64,000 bases of DNA from Amycolatopsis sp. NBC_00345 (GTDB taxonomy: Bacteria > Actinomycetota > Actinomycetes > Mycobacteriales > Pseudonocardiaceae). Shown here piece after piece: positions 26,219 through 34,180 of the stretch (its first letter is position 1; each line of letters opens with the position of its first letter). The notes under the pieces were generated by a model that saw only the letters and a list, made by a program, of their open reading frames with translations, searched no databases and was not told the origin of the DNA. Both the position numbers and the translations under genes were made by a program. The stretch is taken from NCBI RefSeq assembly GCF_036116635.1, contig NZ_CP107995.1, positions 7,564,001-7,628,000 of the forward strand, written 5' to 3'.

Positions 26219-27349
26219 CTAAAGGATTTCCGTGACCGACCCGACGTCCGGCGGGCCGGCGCCGGGGTTCAGCGCGCCGGTGACCTCCACCAGCTCCGGC
26301 TCCACCTCGTGCGGGGTGATGCGCCCGTCGCGGATGTCCTCGGCGTAGTGGCAGGCCACGCGGTGGCCCGCACCGATCTCGCGCAGCTGCGGCCGGTCCG
26401 TGTCGCACAGGCTGGCCTGCCGCCACGGGCACCGCGTGTGGAAACGGCAGCCCGTCGGCGGGTTGGCCGGCGAGGGCAGGTCGCCCGCCAGCAGGATCTG
26501 CTCGCGGGTGTCCTCCACGACCGGGTCCGGCACCGGGATGGCCGAGAGCAGCGCCCGCGTGTACGGGTGCAGCGGGTTCTCGTACAGCTCGGCCGCCGTG
26601 GTCTCCTCGACCAGCGCGCCCAGGTACATCACGCCGATGCGGTCGGAGATGTGCCGCACCACGGCGAGGTCGTGCGCGATCACCAGGTAGGTCAGGCCCA
26701 GCTCGTCCTGCAGGTCCTCCAGCAGGTTGACCACCTGGGCCTGCACCGACACGTCCAGCGCGGACACCGGCTCGTCGGCCACGATCAGGTCCGGCTCCAC
26801 CGCCAGCGCCCGCGCGATGCCGATGCGCTGGCGCTGGCCGCCGGAGAACTCGTGCGGGTACTTCCGCAGCGACGTCTCCGGCAGGCCGACCGCGCCCAGC
26901 AGCTCGCGCAGCCGCGCCTCGGTGGCCGCCTTGTCCTTGTCGAGGCCGTGCGCGTGCATGCCCTCGAGCAGGATGGACTCCACCGACTGGCGCGGGTCGA
27001 GGCTGGACATCGGGTCCTGGAAGATCATCTGCATCCGGCGCCGGGCCTTGCGCAGCTTCTCGCCCTTGAGCTGGGCGACGTCGGTGCCGTCGAACATCAC
27101 CTTGCCCGCCGTCGGCTCGTTCAGCCGCAGGATCGCCCGGCCGAGCGTGGACTTCCCGCAGCCGGACTCGCCGACCAGGCCGTACGTCTCGCCGCGGCGG
27201 ATCGCCAGGTCCACGCCGTCCACCGCGTAGACGTGCCCGATCGTGCGGTCGACCACGACGCCCCGCTTGATCGGGAAGTGCACCTTGAGGCCGGTGACCT
27301 CGAGCAGGACCTCTGTGCTCGGCTCGGCCACGGTGTTCGGCTCGGTCAT
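26219..27349 (-). CDS. dppF: Oligopeptide/dipeptide ABC transporter ATPase (OppF/DppF)
   Basis: 376 aa from the ATG at 27349, overlapping the stop of the preceding ATPase gene (ATGA). Walker A GESGCGKST, Q-loop MIFQDPMSSLDPR, signature FSGGQRQRIGIARAL, Walker B LIVADEP. The C-terminal oligopeptide-transporter domain holds a CxxC-rich segment (CRFHTRCPWRQASLCDTDRP), which in relatives binds an iron-sulfur cluster. Last gene of the five-gene importer operon. A 24-bp hairpin follows. Confidence 0.93.
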   Translation of the reverse strand: MTEPNTVAEPSTEVLLEVTGLKVHFPIKRGVVVDRTIGHVYAVDGVDLAIRRGETYGLVGESGCGKSTLGRAILRLNEPTAGKVMFDGTDVAQLKGEKLRKARRRMQMIFQDPMSSLDPRQSVESILLEGMHAHGLDKDKAATEARLRELLGAVGLPETSLRKYPHEFSGGQRQRIGIARALAVEPDLIVADEPVSALDVSVQAQVVNLLEDLQDELGLTYLVIAHDLAVVRHISDRIGVMYLGALVEETTAAELYENPLHPYTRALLSAIPVPDPVVEDTREQILLAGDLPSPANPPTGCRFHTRCPWRQASLCDTDRPQLREIGAGHRVACHYAEDIRDGRITPHEVEPELVEVTGALNPGAGPPDVGSVTEIL

Positions 27350-28341
27350 CGGGTCCCCCCTCCGGCGGCCACGGCGGGCTTGACCGGGTTGTGGCAGCGC
27401 AGCAGGCCGTTCTGATCGGGAACCAGCTCCGGCGAGCGCTCCTGGCACACCGGCAGTGCGTTGGGGCAGCGGGGCGCGAACGCGCAACCGTGGTCCCACG
27501 GGATGTTGTCCGACACCGAGCCCTGGATCGGCACCAGCTTCTCGCCCCGGCCCTGGTCGAGGCGCGGGATCGACGCGAGCAGGCCGTGGGTGTACGGGTG
27601 CCGCGGCTCGGCGAACAGCGCGTGCCGCTCGGCCCGTTCCACGATCCGGCCGCCGTAGAGCACGTTCACCTGGTCGCAGAGTCCGGCGACGACCCCGAGG
27701 TCGTGCGTGATCATGATCAGCGCGGTGCCGGTGTCCTGCACCAGCTCACGCAGCAGCGCGAGGATCTGGGCCTGGATGGTGACGTCGAGCGCGGTGGTCG
27801 GCTCGTCCGCGATGAGCAGCCGCGGCCGGCAGGCGAGCGCGATCGCGATCAGCGCGCGCTGCCGCATCCCGCCCGAAAGCTGGTGCGGGTACTCGGAAAG
27901 CCGCCGGGCCGGGTCGGGGATGCCGACCTTGTCGAGCAGCTCCGTCGCCTCGATCTTCGCCTTGCTGCGCGAAAGCCCGCGGTGCCGTTCGAGCACCTCG
28001 GTGATCTGCAGCCCGATCGGGATCACCGGGTTCAGCGAGGACAGCGGGTCCTGGAACACCATGCCCAGGTCGCGGCCGCGCCGGTCCCGCATCTCGCGGT
28101 CGGAGATCTTCATCAGGTCGGTGCCCTCGAACGACACCGAGCCGGTGACCTTGTTGCCGCGCTTGGCCAGCAGCCGCATGATCGCCAACGACGTCACGGA
28201 CTTGCCGCAGCCGGACTCGCCGACCAGGCCGATCGTCTGGCCGGGCTCGACGTCGAAGCTGACGCCGTCGACCGCCGCGAACGGGTCCTCGCCACGGCGT
28301 TGGAACACGACCTTCAGGTCGCGGACTTCTAGTAGTGCCAC
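27346..28341 (-). CDS. dppD: Oligopeptide/dipeptide ABC transporter ATPase (OppD/DppD)
   Basis: 331 aa from the GTG at 28341 (VALLEVRDLKVVFQ), 4 bp after the permease stop; an alternative start at 28377 would add 12 residues and overlap the permease gene. Walker A GESGCGKSVTS, FQDPLSSLNPVIPIG, signature LSGGMRQRALIAIAL, Walker B LLIADEPTTALD. The cysteine pattern HGCAFAPRCPNALPVC in the C-terminal OppD domain is present. It forms a heterodimer with the next ATPase to power peptide import. Confidence 0.93.
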   Translation of the reverse strand: MALLEVRDLKVVFQRRGEDPFAAVDGVSFDVEPGQTIGLVGESGCGKSVTSLAIMRLLAKRGNKVTGSVSFEGTDLMKISDREMRDRRGRDLGMVFQDPLSSLNPVIPIGLQITEVLERHRGLSRSKAKIEATELLDKVGIPDPARRLSEYPHQLSGGMRQRALIAIALACRPRLLIADEPTTALDVTIQAQILALLRELVQDTGTALIMITHDLGVVAGLCDQVNVLYGGRIVERAERHALFAEPRHPYTHGLLASIPRLDQGRGEKLVPIQGSVSDNIPWDHGCAFAPRCPNALPVCQERSPELVPDQNGLLRCHNPVKPAVAAGGGTR

Positions 28342-28345
28342 GGGG

Positions 28346-29281
28346 TCACCGCCGGTTCTTCGGGTCGAGGGCTTCACGCAGGGACTCGCCGAGCAACGTG
28401 AACCCGAGCGCCACCACCACGATCGCGACAGCCGGGTAGTACGCGAGCTCGGGGCGGATGTCGAGGAACTGGCGCGAGGCGTTGCCCAGCATCAGCCCCC
28501 ATTCCGCGCGGGTCGGGTCCGGGTCGCCGAGGCCGAGGAACGACAGCGCCGCGGCCTCCAGGATCGCGGTGGCCAGCGTCAGCGTGGCCTGCACGATCAC
28601 GGGGCCCAGCGAGTTCGGCAGCATGTGCCGGAAGACGATCGTCGTGCGCTTCACGCCCAGCGAGGTCGCCGCCAGCACATGGTCGGCCTCCCGCTGCGCG
28701 AGCATGGAACCGCGCAGCAGCCGGGCGAACACCGGCACGCCGATGATCGACACGGCCAGGATGACCGTCCACTGGCTCGGCTTCGCGAACAGCGCCGCGA
28801 TCGAGACGGCCAGCAGCAGCGACGGGAACGACAGCAGCACGTCGACCAGTCGCATGAGGACGGTGTCGACCCAGCCGCCGAAGGCGCCCGCGAGACCGCC
28901 GATGATCACCCCGAGCAGCACGCCGATCAGCGTGGCCAGCACGCCGACCAGCAGCGTCTGCTGCGCGCCGACGAGGAGCCGGGACAGGAAGTCGCGGCCG
29001 AAGTCGTCGACGCCGAGCGGGAAACCGGGCTGCGCGCCGGGGATGATGCCCCGGCCGAGCTGGACCTGGTCCTGCAGGTACCGCGTCTGCGGGTCCTTCG
29101 GGGCCAGCAGCGGCGCGAAGATCGCCAGCAGCACGAACAACAGCGTGATCGCCCCGCCGGTGATCGCCACCGGGCTGCGCAGCATCCGCCGGAGGGCCTC
29201 GGCGCCGAGACTGCGCCCGCCCGCCGCGGCTGCGGCGAGCTTGTCGATCGGTTCCTTCTTCTTGTTCAGCAGAGTGTTCAT
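28346..29281 (-). CDS. dppC: Peptide ABC transporter permease (OppC/DppC)
   Basis: 311 aa. An N-terminal cytoplasmic tail (1-36), first membrane segment PVAITGGAITLLFVLLAIFA, an external loop with the family motif HPLGVDDFGRDFLSR-like (PLGVDDFGRDFLSRLLVGAQ), then five more segments. The EAA coupling loop lies around residues 205-225 (AATSLGVKRTTIVFRHMLPN). It overlaps dppB by 4 bp (ATGA). Confidence 0.93.
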   Translation of the reverse strand: MNTLLNKKKEPIDKLAAAAAGGRSLGAEALRRMLRSPVAITGGAITLLFVLLAIFAPLLAPKDPQTRYLQDQVQLGRGIIPGAQPGFPLGVDDFGRDFLSRLLVGAQQTLLVGVLATLIGVLLGVIIGGLAGAFGGWVDTVLMRLVDVLLSFPSLLLAVSIAALFAKPSQWTVILAVSIIGVPVFARLLRGSMLAQREADHVLAATSLGVKRTTIVFRHMLPNSLGPVIVQATLTLATAILEAAALSFLGLGDPDPTRAEWGLMLGNASRQFLDIRPELAYYPAVAIVVVALGFTLLGESLREALDPKNRR

Positions 29282-30279
29282 CGCACACGCACCCTCGGGT
29301 CGATGATCCCGTACGAGACGTCGACCAGCATGTTCACCAGCACGTACACCAACGCCCCGAAGAGCAGCAACGCCTGCAGACGGGGATAGTCACGCCGCTC
29401 GATGCCCTCGGCGAGCAGGAAGCCGAGGCCGCGGAAGTTGAACACCCGCTCGGTCAGCACCGCGCCGCCGAGCAGCGCGCCGGTCTGCAGGCCGATGGTG
29501 GTGACCACCGGCAGCAGGGCGTTGCGCAGCACGTGCCGCTGCCGCACCACCTGCTGGGTCAGGCCCTTCGAGTTGGCCGTGCGGATGAAGTCCTCGTTGA
29601 ACACCTCGAGCACCGAGGCCCGGGTGATCCGCGTGATCACCGCGAGCGGGATCGTGGCCAGCGCGAAGGCCGGCAGGACCAGGTGCTTGATCGCGTCCCA
29701 GACGGCGTCCCACTCGCTCGTCATGATGCCGTCGAGGATGGCGAAGTTGGTGATGCTGGTGGCGTCGATGCCCGGCGCCTGCCGGCCCTGCGACGGCAGC
29801 CCCAACGGGACCGAAAGCAGGTCCTGCATGGTGTAGCCGAGGAAGAACACCGGCACCGCGACCCCGATCAGGGTCAGCACGATGATGACGTTGTCCACGG
29901 CGCCGCCGCGGTAACGCGCGGCCAGGTAGCCGAACGGCACGCCCAGGATGATCGCGATGAGCATCGCCGAGACGCCCAGCTCGATCGTGGCGGGCAGGAA
30001 CGTGCCGATCTCCGACATCACCGGCTGCGCGGAGACCAGTGAGTTGCCGAAGTCGCCGGTGACGGCGCGGCCGAGGAACTTGAAGTACTGCAGGATGATC
30101 GGCTGATCAAGCCCGAGCACGTGGTTGAGGCTCGCGATCTTCTCCGGCGTCGCCTTGTCTCCCAGCAGCGCGGCCGCGGGACCGCCAGGCAGGGAACGCA
30201 ACCAGGCGAACACCAGAATGGACAGGATGAGCAGCGTCGGAATTGCTTGTAGCACCCGACGCACGAGGAAACGGAGCAC
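29278..30279 (-). CDS. dppB: Peptide ABC transporter permease (OppB/DppB)
   Basis: 333 aa. It starts MLRFLVRRVLQAIPTLLILS, the usual OppB/DppB opening, with about six membrane segments. The coupling loop contains DFIRTANSKGLTQQVVRQRH followed by VLRNALLPVVTTIG. It follows the binding-protein gene after a 148-bp spacer with two strong hairpins, unlike the tightly overlapping genes downstream. Confidence 0.93.
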   Translation of the reverse strand: MLRFLVRRVLQAIPTLLILSILVFAWLRSLPGGPAAALLGDKATPEKIASLNHVLGLDQPIILQYFKFLGRAVTGDFGNSLVSAQPVMSEIGTFLPATIELGVSAMLIAIILGVPFGYLAARYRGGAVDNVIIVLTLIGVAVPVFFLGYTMQDLLSVPLGLPSQGRQAPGIDATSITNFAILDGIMTSEWDAVWDAIKHLVLPAFALATIPLAVITRITRASVLEVFNEDFIRTANSKGLTQQVVRQRHVLRNALLPVVTTIGLQTGALLGGAVLTERVFNFRGLGFLLAEGIERRDYPRLQALLLFGALVYVLVNMLVDVSYGIIDPRVRVR

Positions 30280-30305
30280 TTGCAGTCCTTTGTACTGTGC
30301 CGATC

Positions 30306-30354
30306 GTTACTGATCCGACTGCAGTCACGGCCTACTTCTGGTCGGATCAGTAAC
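30306..30354 (-). terminator. Hairpin 2 in the binding-protein/permease spacer
   Basis: GTTACTGATCCGAC (30306-30319) and its exact complement (30341-30354) form a 14-bp stem with a 21-nt loop. It sits 27 bp before the dppB start. It may attenuate read-through or stabilise the upstream mRNA 3' end. Confidence 0.5.
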
Positions 30355-30369
30355 CAGCCCGGGAACGTA

Positions 30370-30407
30370 GGCCAAAGGGCAGGCGCGGTGGCACCTGCCC
30401 TTTGGCC
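30370..30407 (-). terminator. Hairpin 1 after the binding-protein gene
   Basis: GGCCAAAGGGCAGG (30370-30383) pairs perfectly with 30394-30407, loop of 10, starting 21 bp past the binding-protein stop. A strong terminator-like structure inside the operon, probably making the binding protein more abundant than the permeases. Confidence 0.6.
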
Positions 30408-30427
30408 TGGCTGTTCAGCAGTCCACG

Positions 30428-32098
30428 TCAGCCGAGGGTGACGTTGTTGAATCGTTCGTCGGTGAGCGGGCTGGCCACCACGCCCTTGATCTTCGGCCCG
30501 ACCACGATGGCCGGCGTCGGATACGCGATCGGAATGGCGGGCAGGAAGTCCATGATCTGCTTGTTCGCCGCCTGGTACGCCTTGGCGTGCTGGTCGCCCG
30601 CGGGCGCCGCGTCGGCGGCCGAAAGGGCGGAGAACAGCTGCGGGTTGTTGAAGCCGAATTCCGGCTTCTCCCGGCCGAAGAACGTGCCGACGAAGTTGCC
30701 CGCGTCGTTGTAGTCACCGGTCCAGCCGAGCAGGTGGATGTCCTGCTTGTGGAACTTCTGGACGTCGTCCTTGTACCCGCCGTTCCACGGCTCCGCGACC
30801 GGCTGGATCGTGATGCCGATGGCCTTCAGGTCCTCGGAGATCGCGGTGAACGTGTCGGCCGGGTTCGGCATGTAGGGCCGGGTGACCTCGGTCGGGTAGT
30901 AGAACTTCAGCGTCAGGTTGGACGCGCCGGCGTCGGCGAGCAGCTGCTTGGCCTTCGCCTGGTCGAACGGGTACTTCGTGACGTCGTCGGTGTAGCCCTC
31001 GACGGCCTTCGGCACGAACTCGGTGGCGACCTCGGAGCCCTCGGCCAGCTTCGACTTCACGAACTGGTCGCGGTTGATGCCGTAGGCCAGCGCCTGGCGG
31101 ACCCGGACGTCCTTCAGCTTCGGGTTGCCCGCCTGGTTGATGCCCAGGTACAGCACGTTGAACGACGGGCGGATGAGCACCTGCTCACCCTCGTTGCGCA
31201 GCAGGCCGTAGTCGGCGGGCGCGGGGAAGTCGTAACCCTGGATGTCGCCGGCCTTGAGGGCCTGCTTACGGGCGTTCTCGTCCGGGATGACCTTGAACAC
31301 GAGCTTGTCGAGCTTGGCCGGCTCGGCGCTGGTGTCGTTGCGGACCAGCGTGATCTCGCCCTTGCCCTGGTCCCAGCCCTCGAACTTGAACGGGCCGGTG
31401 CCGGTCACGTGCTTGTACGCGTAGTCGCTGTAGGAGAACGAGTCCCCGGACTGCGTGACCTGGTCCGCGTTGAACTGCTTCAGCGCGGTCGGGCTCTGCA
31501 TCGCGAACGAAGGCAGCGTGAACGCGGCCGGGAAAGCACCCTTGGCCTTGTTCAGGTTCAGCACCGCGGTGCCGGCGTTCGGGGCGTCGCAGCTCTTGTA
31601 CACGGGGTCGCCGCCGGCGTCGCCTTCGTTCTTGGCGAAGCCCTCGAAGACGTCGCCGTAATAGATCATCTGGCTCTGGGCGGCGGCGCCCTTCATGTTG
31701 AACCAGCGATTGAAGTTGTAGCAGACAGCCGCGGCGTCGAACGGGGTGCCGTCGCTGAACTTCACGCCGGACTTCAGCGTGAAGGTCCAGGTCTTGCTGT
31801 CGTTGCTCGGCTCCCACTTGGTGGCGAGTGAGGGCTCGAGCTCGGCGGTGCCGGGCTTGTTCTGGATCAGCGTGTCCAGCATCTGCCGGGTGATCCGGAA
31901 CGTCTCGCCGTCGTCGTTGAAGACCGGGTCGAACATCTTCGGGTTGCCGGTGTCGCCGAAGACCATCGTCCCGCCGGTTCCACCGCCTCCGGCCTCGTCG
32001 CGCTGGGACTGCGCGCACCCGGTCAGCGAAACCGCGAGCGCACCGGCGAGCCCGATCAGGGCAGCACGGCGCGTTCGGGTCAGCCGCAATAACTGCAT
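30428..32098 (-). CDS. dppA: Peptide ABC transporter substrate-binding lipoprotein
   Basis: 556 aa. Signal peptide with lipobox SLTGC (Cys28), then a Gly-rich linker and the SBP_bac_5 fold: MFDPVFNDDGETFRITRQML, EPSLATKWEPSNDSKTWTFT, GVKFSDGTPFDAAAVCYNF. These are the standard DppA/OppA family blocks. It captures peptides or similar ligands outside the membrane. An AAGGGG site precedes the ATG. It is the first and probably most highly expressed gene of the importer operon. Confidence 0.93.
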   Translation of the reverse strand: MQLLRLTRTRRAALIGLAGALAVSLTGCAQSQRDEAGGGGTGGTMVFGDTGNPKMFDPVFNDDGETFRITRQMLDTLIQNKPGTAELEPSLATKWEPSNDSKTWTFTLKSGVKFSDGTPFDAAAVCYNFNRWFNMKGAAAQSQMIYYGDVFEGFAKNEGDAGGDPVYKSCDAPNAGTAVLNLNKAKGAFPAAFTLPSFAMQSPTALKQFNADQVTQSGDSFSYSDYAYKHVTGTGPFKFEGWDQGKGEITLVRNDTSAEPAKLDKLVFKVIPDENARKQALKAGDIQGYDFPAPADYGLLRNEGEQVLIRPSFNVLYLGINQAGNPKLKDVRVRQALAYGINRDQFVKSKLAEGSEVATEFVPKAVEGYTDDVTKYPFDQAKAKQLLADAGASNLTLKFYYPTEVTRPYMPNPADTFTAISEDLKAIGITIQPVAEPWNGGYKDDVQKFHKQDIHLLGWTGDYNDAGNFVGTFFGREKPEFGFNNPQLFSALSAADAAPAGDQHAKAYQAANKQIMDFLPAIPIAYPTPAIVVGPKIKGVVASPLTDERFNNVTLG

Positions 32099-32294
32099 CT
32101 GGCACCCCTTGGGAATGTTCGGGTCATAGTCACCGTCCGGTCGGTCAGTCGGGATGACCCCGGACGATCGGTGTGCTCGCCGACACTAGCGGGAACTCGG
32201 CCCGCACTTAAGCACGTGAGGTTACGATCGCGCTACTTACAGGCCAAAATAACCGCAAACAGTCCGGAATTATGCACGCTGTGTAGTCGTTTTC
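32099..32294 (-). promoter_or_regulatory. Promoter region of the peptide importer operon
   Basis: No gene seen. On the minus strand TTGGCC (32247-32242) and TAACCT (32224-32219) are spaced 17 bp and could be -35/-10 elements with a leader of roughly 110 nt. The leader contains short CCGGTCGGTC-type repeats. The assignment is tentative. Confidence 0.3.
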
Positions 32295-32338
32295 GGCCAT
32301 TTGGCACCAGGAGTACGGGGTTCGCTACCCAAATGGCC
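32295..32338. terminator. Hairpin after the P-loop kinase gene
   Basis: GGCCATTTGG (32295-32304) pairs with CCAAATGGCC (32329-32338), with a 24-nt loop. It sits 59 bp past the kinase stop and resembles the other intergenic hairpins of this genome. Confidence 0.5.
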
Positions 32339-32396
32339 TAAAGCTTTGGTCGGGTCGAGTCGGCTGGTCTGAACCGATCCGGACAGCGGGTGATGA

Positions 32397-32927
32397 TCAG
32401 GACAGGGGCGCGTCGGCGGGCTCGGCCACACCGGGAAGCCGGGCGGCGCCGGGAAGCCGGGCCCCGGCCGCGTCCCTGGTGCCGTCCACGGCGAACCAGC
32501 CGCGTTCGAAGAGCTGCCATTTCCGCAATTCGGCGCGATGGGCCTCGCCGTCACGGGCGACGGCGCTCGCCAGCCGTTCGGCCTCCGTGCCGCCTTCGAC
32601 CCAGCACAGCAGGGAAAGCAGCGGCCGCACCGAGCGGCGGCCGCAGGAGACCCCTTCCAGGACAAGGACCTCCGGGACTTCGACGGCCACGCGCGCACCC
32701 GGCCGGGGCACGCCGGTGGACCAGTCCATTCGCTGGTATGAACCACTCCGCCCGGCCGCGAGCGGTTCCAGCACCCCCGAGACCAGCTCCGGCCACCACG
32801 ACACCGGGGAAGTCCAGGTGGCGAACGCATCCGTGGTCACCAGCGCCGCTCGCGGCCCCAGCAGCGAAAGCGCCTCGACGGCCGCGGTCGACTTGCCGGA
32901 GCCGGACGGCCCATCGAAGGCGAGCAC
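32397..32927 (-). CDS. P-loop kinase, uridine-kinase-like
   Basis: 176 aa from the GTG at 32927. Walker A GPSGSGKST at residues 6-14, then TTDAFATWTSPVSWWPEL and a basic/acidic core (VLVLEGVSCGRRSVRPLLSL) seen in actinobacterial uridine-kinase-like proteins. Relatives usually have 15-25 residues before the P-loop. Here codons upstream remain open (LIDALDAAPPRLGGVR) but contain no standard start before the frame enters the DUF2304 gene, so the true N-terminus is uncertain. Substrate unproven. Last gene of the glycan cluster by strand. Confidence 0.7.
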   Translation of the reverse strand: MLAFDGPSGSGKSTAAVEALSLLGPRAALVTTDAFATWTSPVSWWPELVSGVLEPLAAGRSGSYQRMDWSTGVPRPGARVAVEVPEVLVLEGVSCGRRSVRPLLSLLCWVEGGTEAERLASAVARDGEAHRAELRKWQLFERGWFAVDGTRDAAGARLPGAARLPGVAEPADAPLS

Positions 32928-32971
32928 ACGAACGCCGCCCAGCCGAGGCGGGGCGGCGTCGAGTGCGTCGA

Positions 32972-33409
32972 TCAGCGTGCGCGTGCGGGGCTCACTTCGG
33001 GCAGGCCCTTGATGTTGTCCGGGGTCGCGGTCTTGTCCTCCAGCGCGGCGATGCGGGTTTCCAGCTCACGCTTGGCATCCTCGAGCTCGCAGCGCAGCAG
33101 CGCGATCTCCTCGACCGAGGTCCGGACCTCTTCCTCCAGGTGCCCGACCTCGGTGGACAGGTGCAGCGCGACCAGCGCCAGCACCACGCCGGCCAGGAGG
33201 AACACGAAGTTCGACGGCGTCTGCACGCCGGTGATCTTCGCCAGGAACTCGGCGGCCTGCGGGATGACCGCCAGCACCACCACGCCGACGGCGACCACGA
33301 GCCACACGCCCGCGTACTTCTCCCGGAGCTTCCGGCGCCGCATCATCTCGAGGACGACGAACAGCACCAGGCACGCGACGATGATGCTGAGTACCCGCCA
33401 GCCGGCCAT
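32972..33409 (-). CDS. DUF2304 membrane protein
   Basis: 145 aa. Three membrane segments (about 5-22, 36-54, 66-86) are followed by a charged coiled-coil tail (HLEEEVRTSVEEIALLRCEL). DUF2304 proteins are typically found beside polyprenyl-phosphate glycosyltransferases of the GT2/DPM1 type, exactly as here (10 bp downstream of one). Probably an accessory or membrane partner of that enzyme. Confidence 0.83.
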   Translation of the reverse strand: MAGWRVLSIIVACLVLFVVLEMMRRRKLREKYAGVWLVVAVGVVVLAVIPQAAEFLAKITGVQTPSNFVFLLAGVVLALVALHLSTEVGHLEEEVRTSVEEIALLRCELEDAKRELETRIAALEDKTATPDNIKGLPEVSPARAR

Positions 33410-33418
33410 GAAATCCCC

Positions 33419-34171
33419 TTACGCTGCGTCGGACGAGTCGACGGACGGACGGCGGCGGACGAGCGCGAGCAACAACGCGAGGCCCGCGCGGCCGAGGTAT
33501 ACCGCCGATTTCACCGGCGAGTGGCTGGGCGTGCCGGCCGCGCGCTCCCGCATGACCACCGGGACCTCGGCGATGACGAGCTTCGCGCGGATCGCCATCA
33601 CCAGCGACTCCACTGTGTCACCGAGGTACTCGGCCGGGTAATACGAAGCGAACAACCGGATGGCTTTCGGGCCCATGGCCTTGAAACCGGACGTGACGTC
33701 GGTGATCTTCCGGCGGGCGAGCCGCGAGAACACCAGCGAGAGCGCCACCATCGCGTACTTGCGCGGGCCACTCGCCTTGTACGAGCCCTTGCCCGCGAAC
33801 CGCGAGCCGATCACGATGTCGGCGTCGTCCAGCCCGGAGAGCAGCGCGCTGACCTCTTCCGGGTCGTGCTGGCCGTCGGCGTCCACCTGGACCACGACGT
33901 CGTAGCCGCGCGCGGCGGCGTACCGGAAGCCGGTGCGCATCGCGCCGCCGACACCGAGGTTGACCGAGAGCCGGGCCACTTCCGCGCCGGCCGCACGGGC
34001 CAGCCGGGCCGTGTCGTCCACCGAGCCGTCGTCGACGACCAGGACGTCCATATCCGGCAATGAGGCTCTGACCTGGGCGATGACGGACCCGACGCTGGCC
34101 TGTTCATTCAGGGCCGGCATCACGATGAGCACGCGTCGGGTGTGCACGGACGTAGTGGACACGGAGATCAC
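33419..34171 (-). CDS. Family 2 glycosyltransferase (polyprenyl-phosphate sugar transferase type)
   Basis: 250 aa, GT-A fold. VLIVMPALNEQASVGSVIAQ, DVLVVDDGSVDDTARLARAA, NLGVGGAMRTGFRYAAARGY, VVQVDADGQHDPEEV (DxD) and DIVIGSRFAGKGSY are the DPM1/GtrB-like blocks. It probably loads a sugar onto a polyprenyl phosphate at the inner membrane. The GTG start at 34171 lies 9 bp after the preceding stop. Partner of the DUF2304 protein. Confidence 0.87.
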   Translation of the reverse strand: MISVSTTSVHTRRVLIVMPALNEQASVGSVIAQVRASLPDMDVLVVDDGSVDDTARLARAAGAEVARLSVNLGVGGAMRTGFRYAAARGYDVVVQVDADGQHDPEEVSALLSGLDDADIVIGSRFAGKGSYKASGPRKYAMVALSLVFSRLARRKITDVTSGFKAMGPKAIRLFASYYPAEYLGDTVESLVMAIRAKLVIAEVPVVMRERAAGTPSHSPVKSAVYLGRAGLALLLALVRRRPSVDSSDAA

Positions 34172-34180
34172 TCTATCTTC

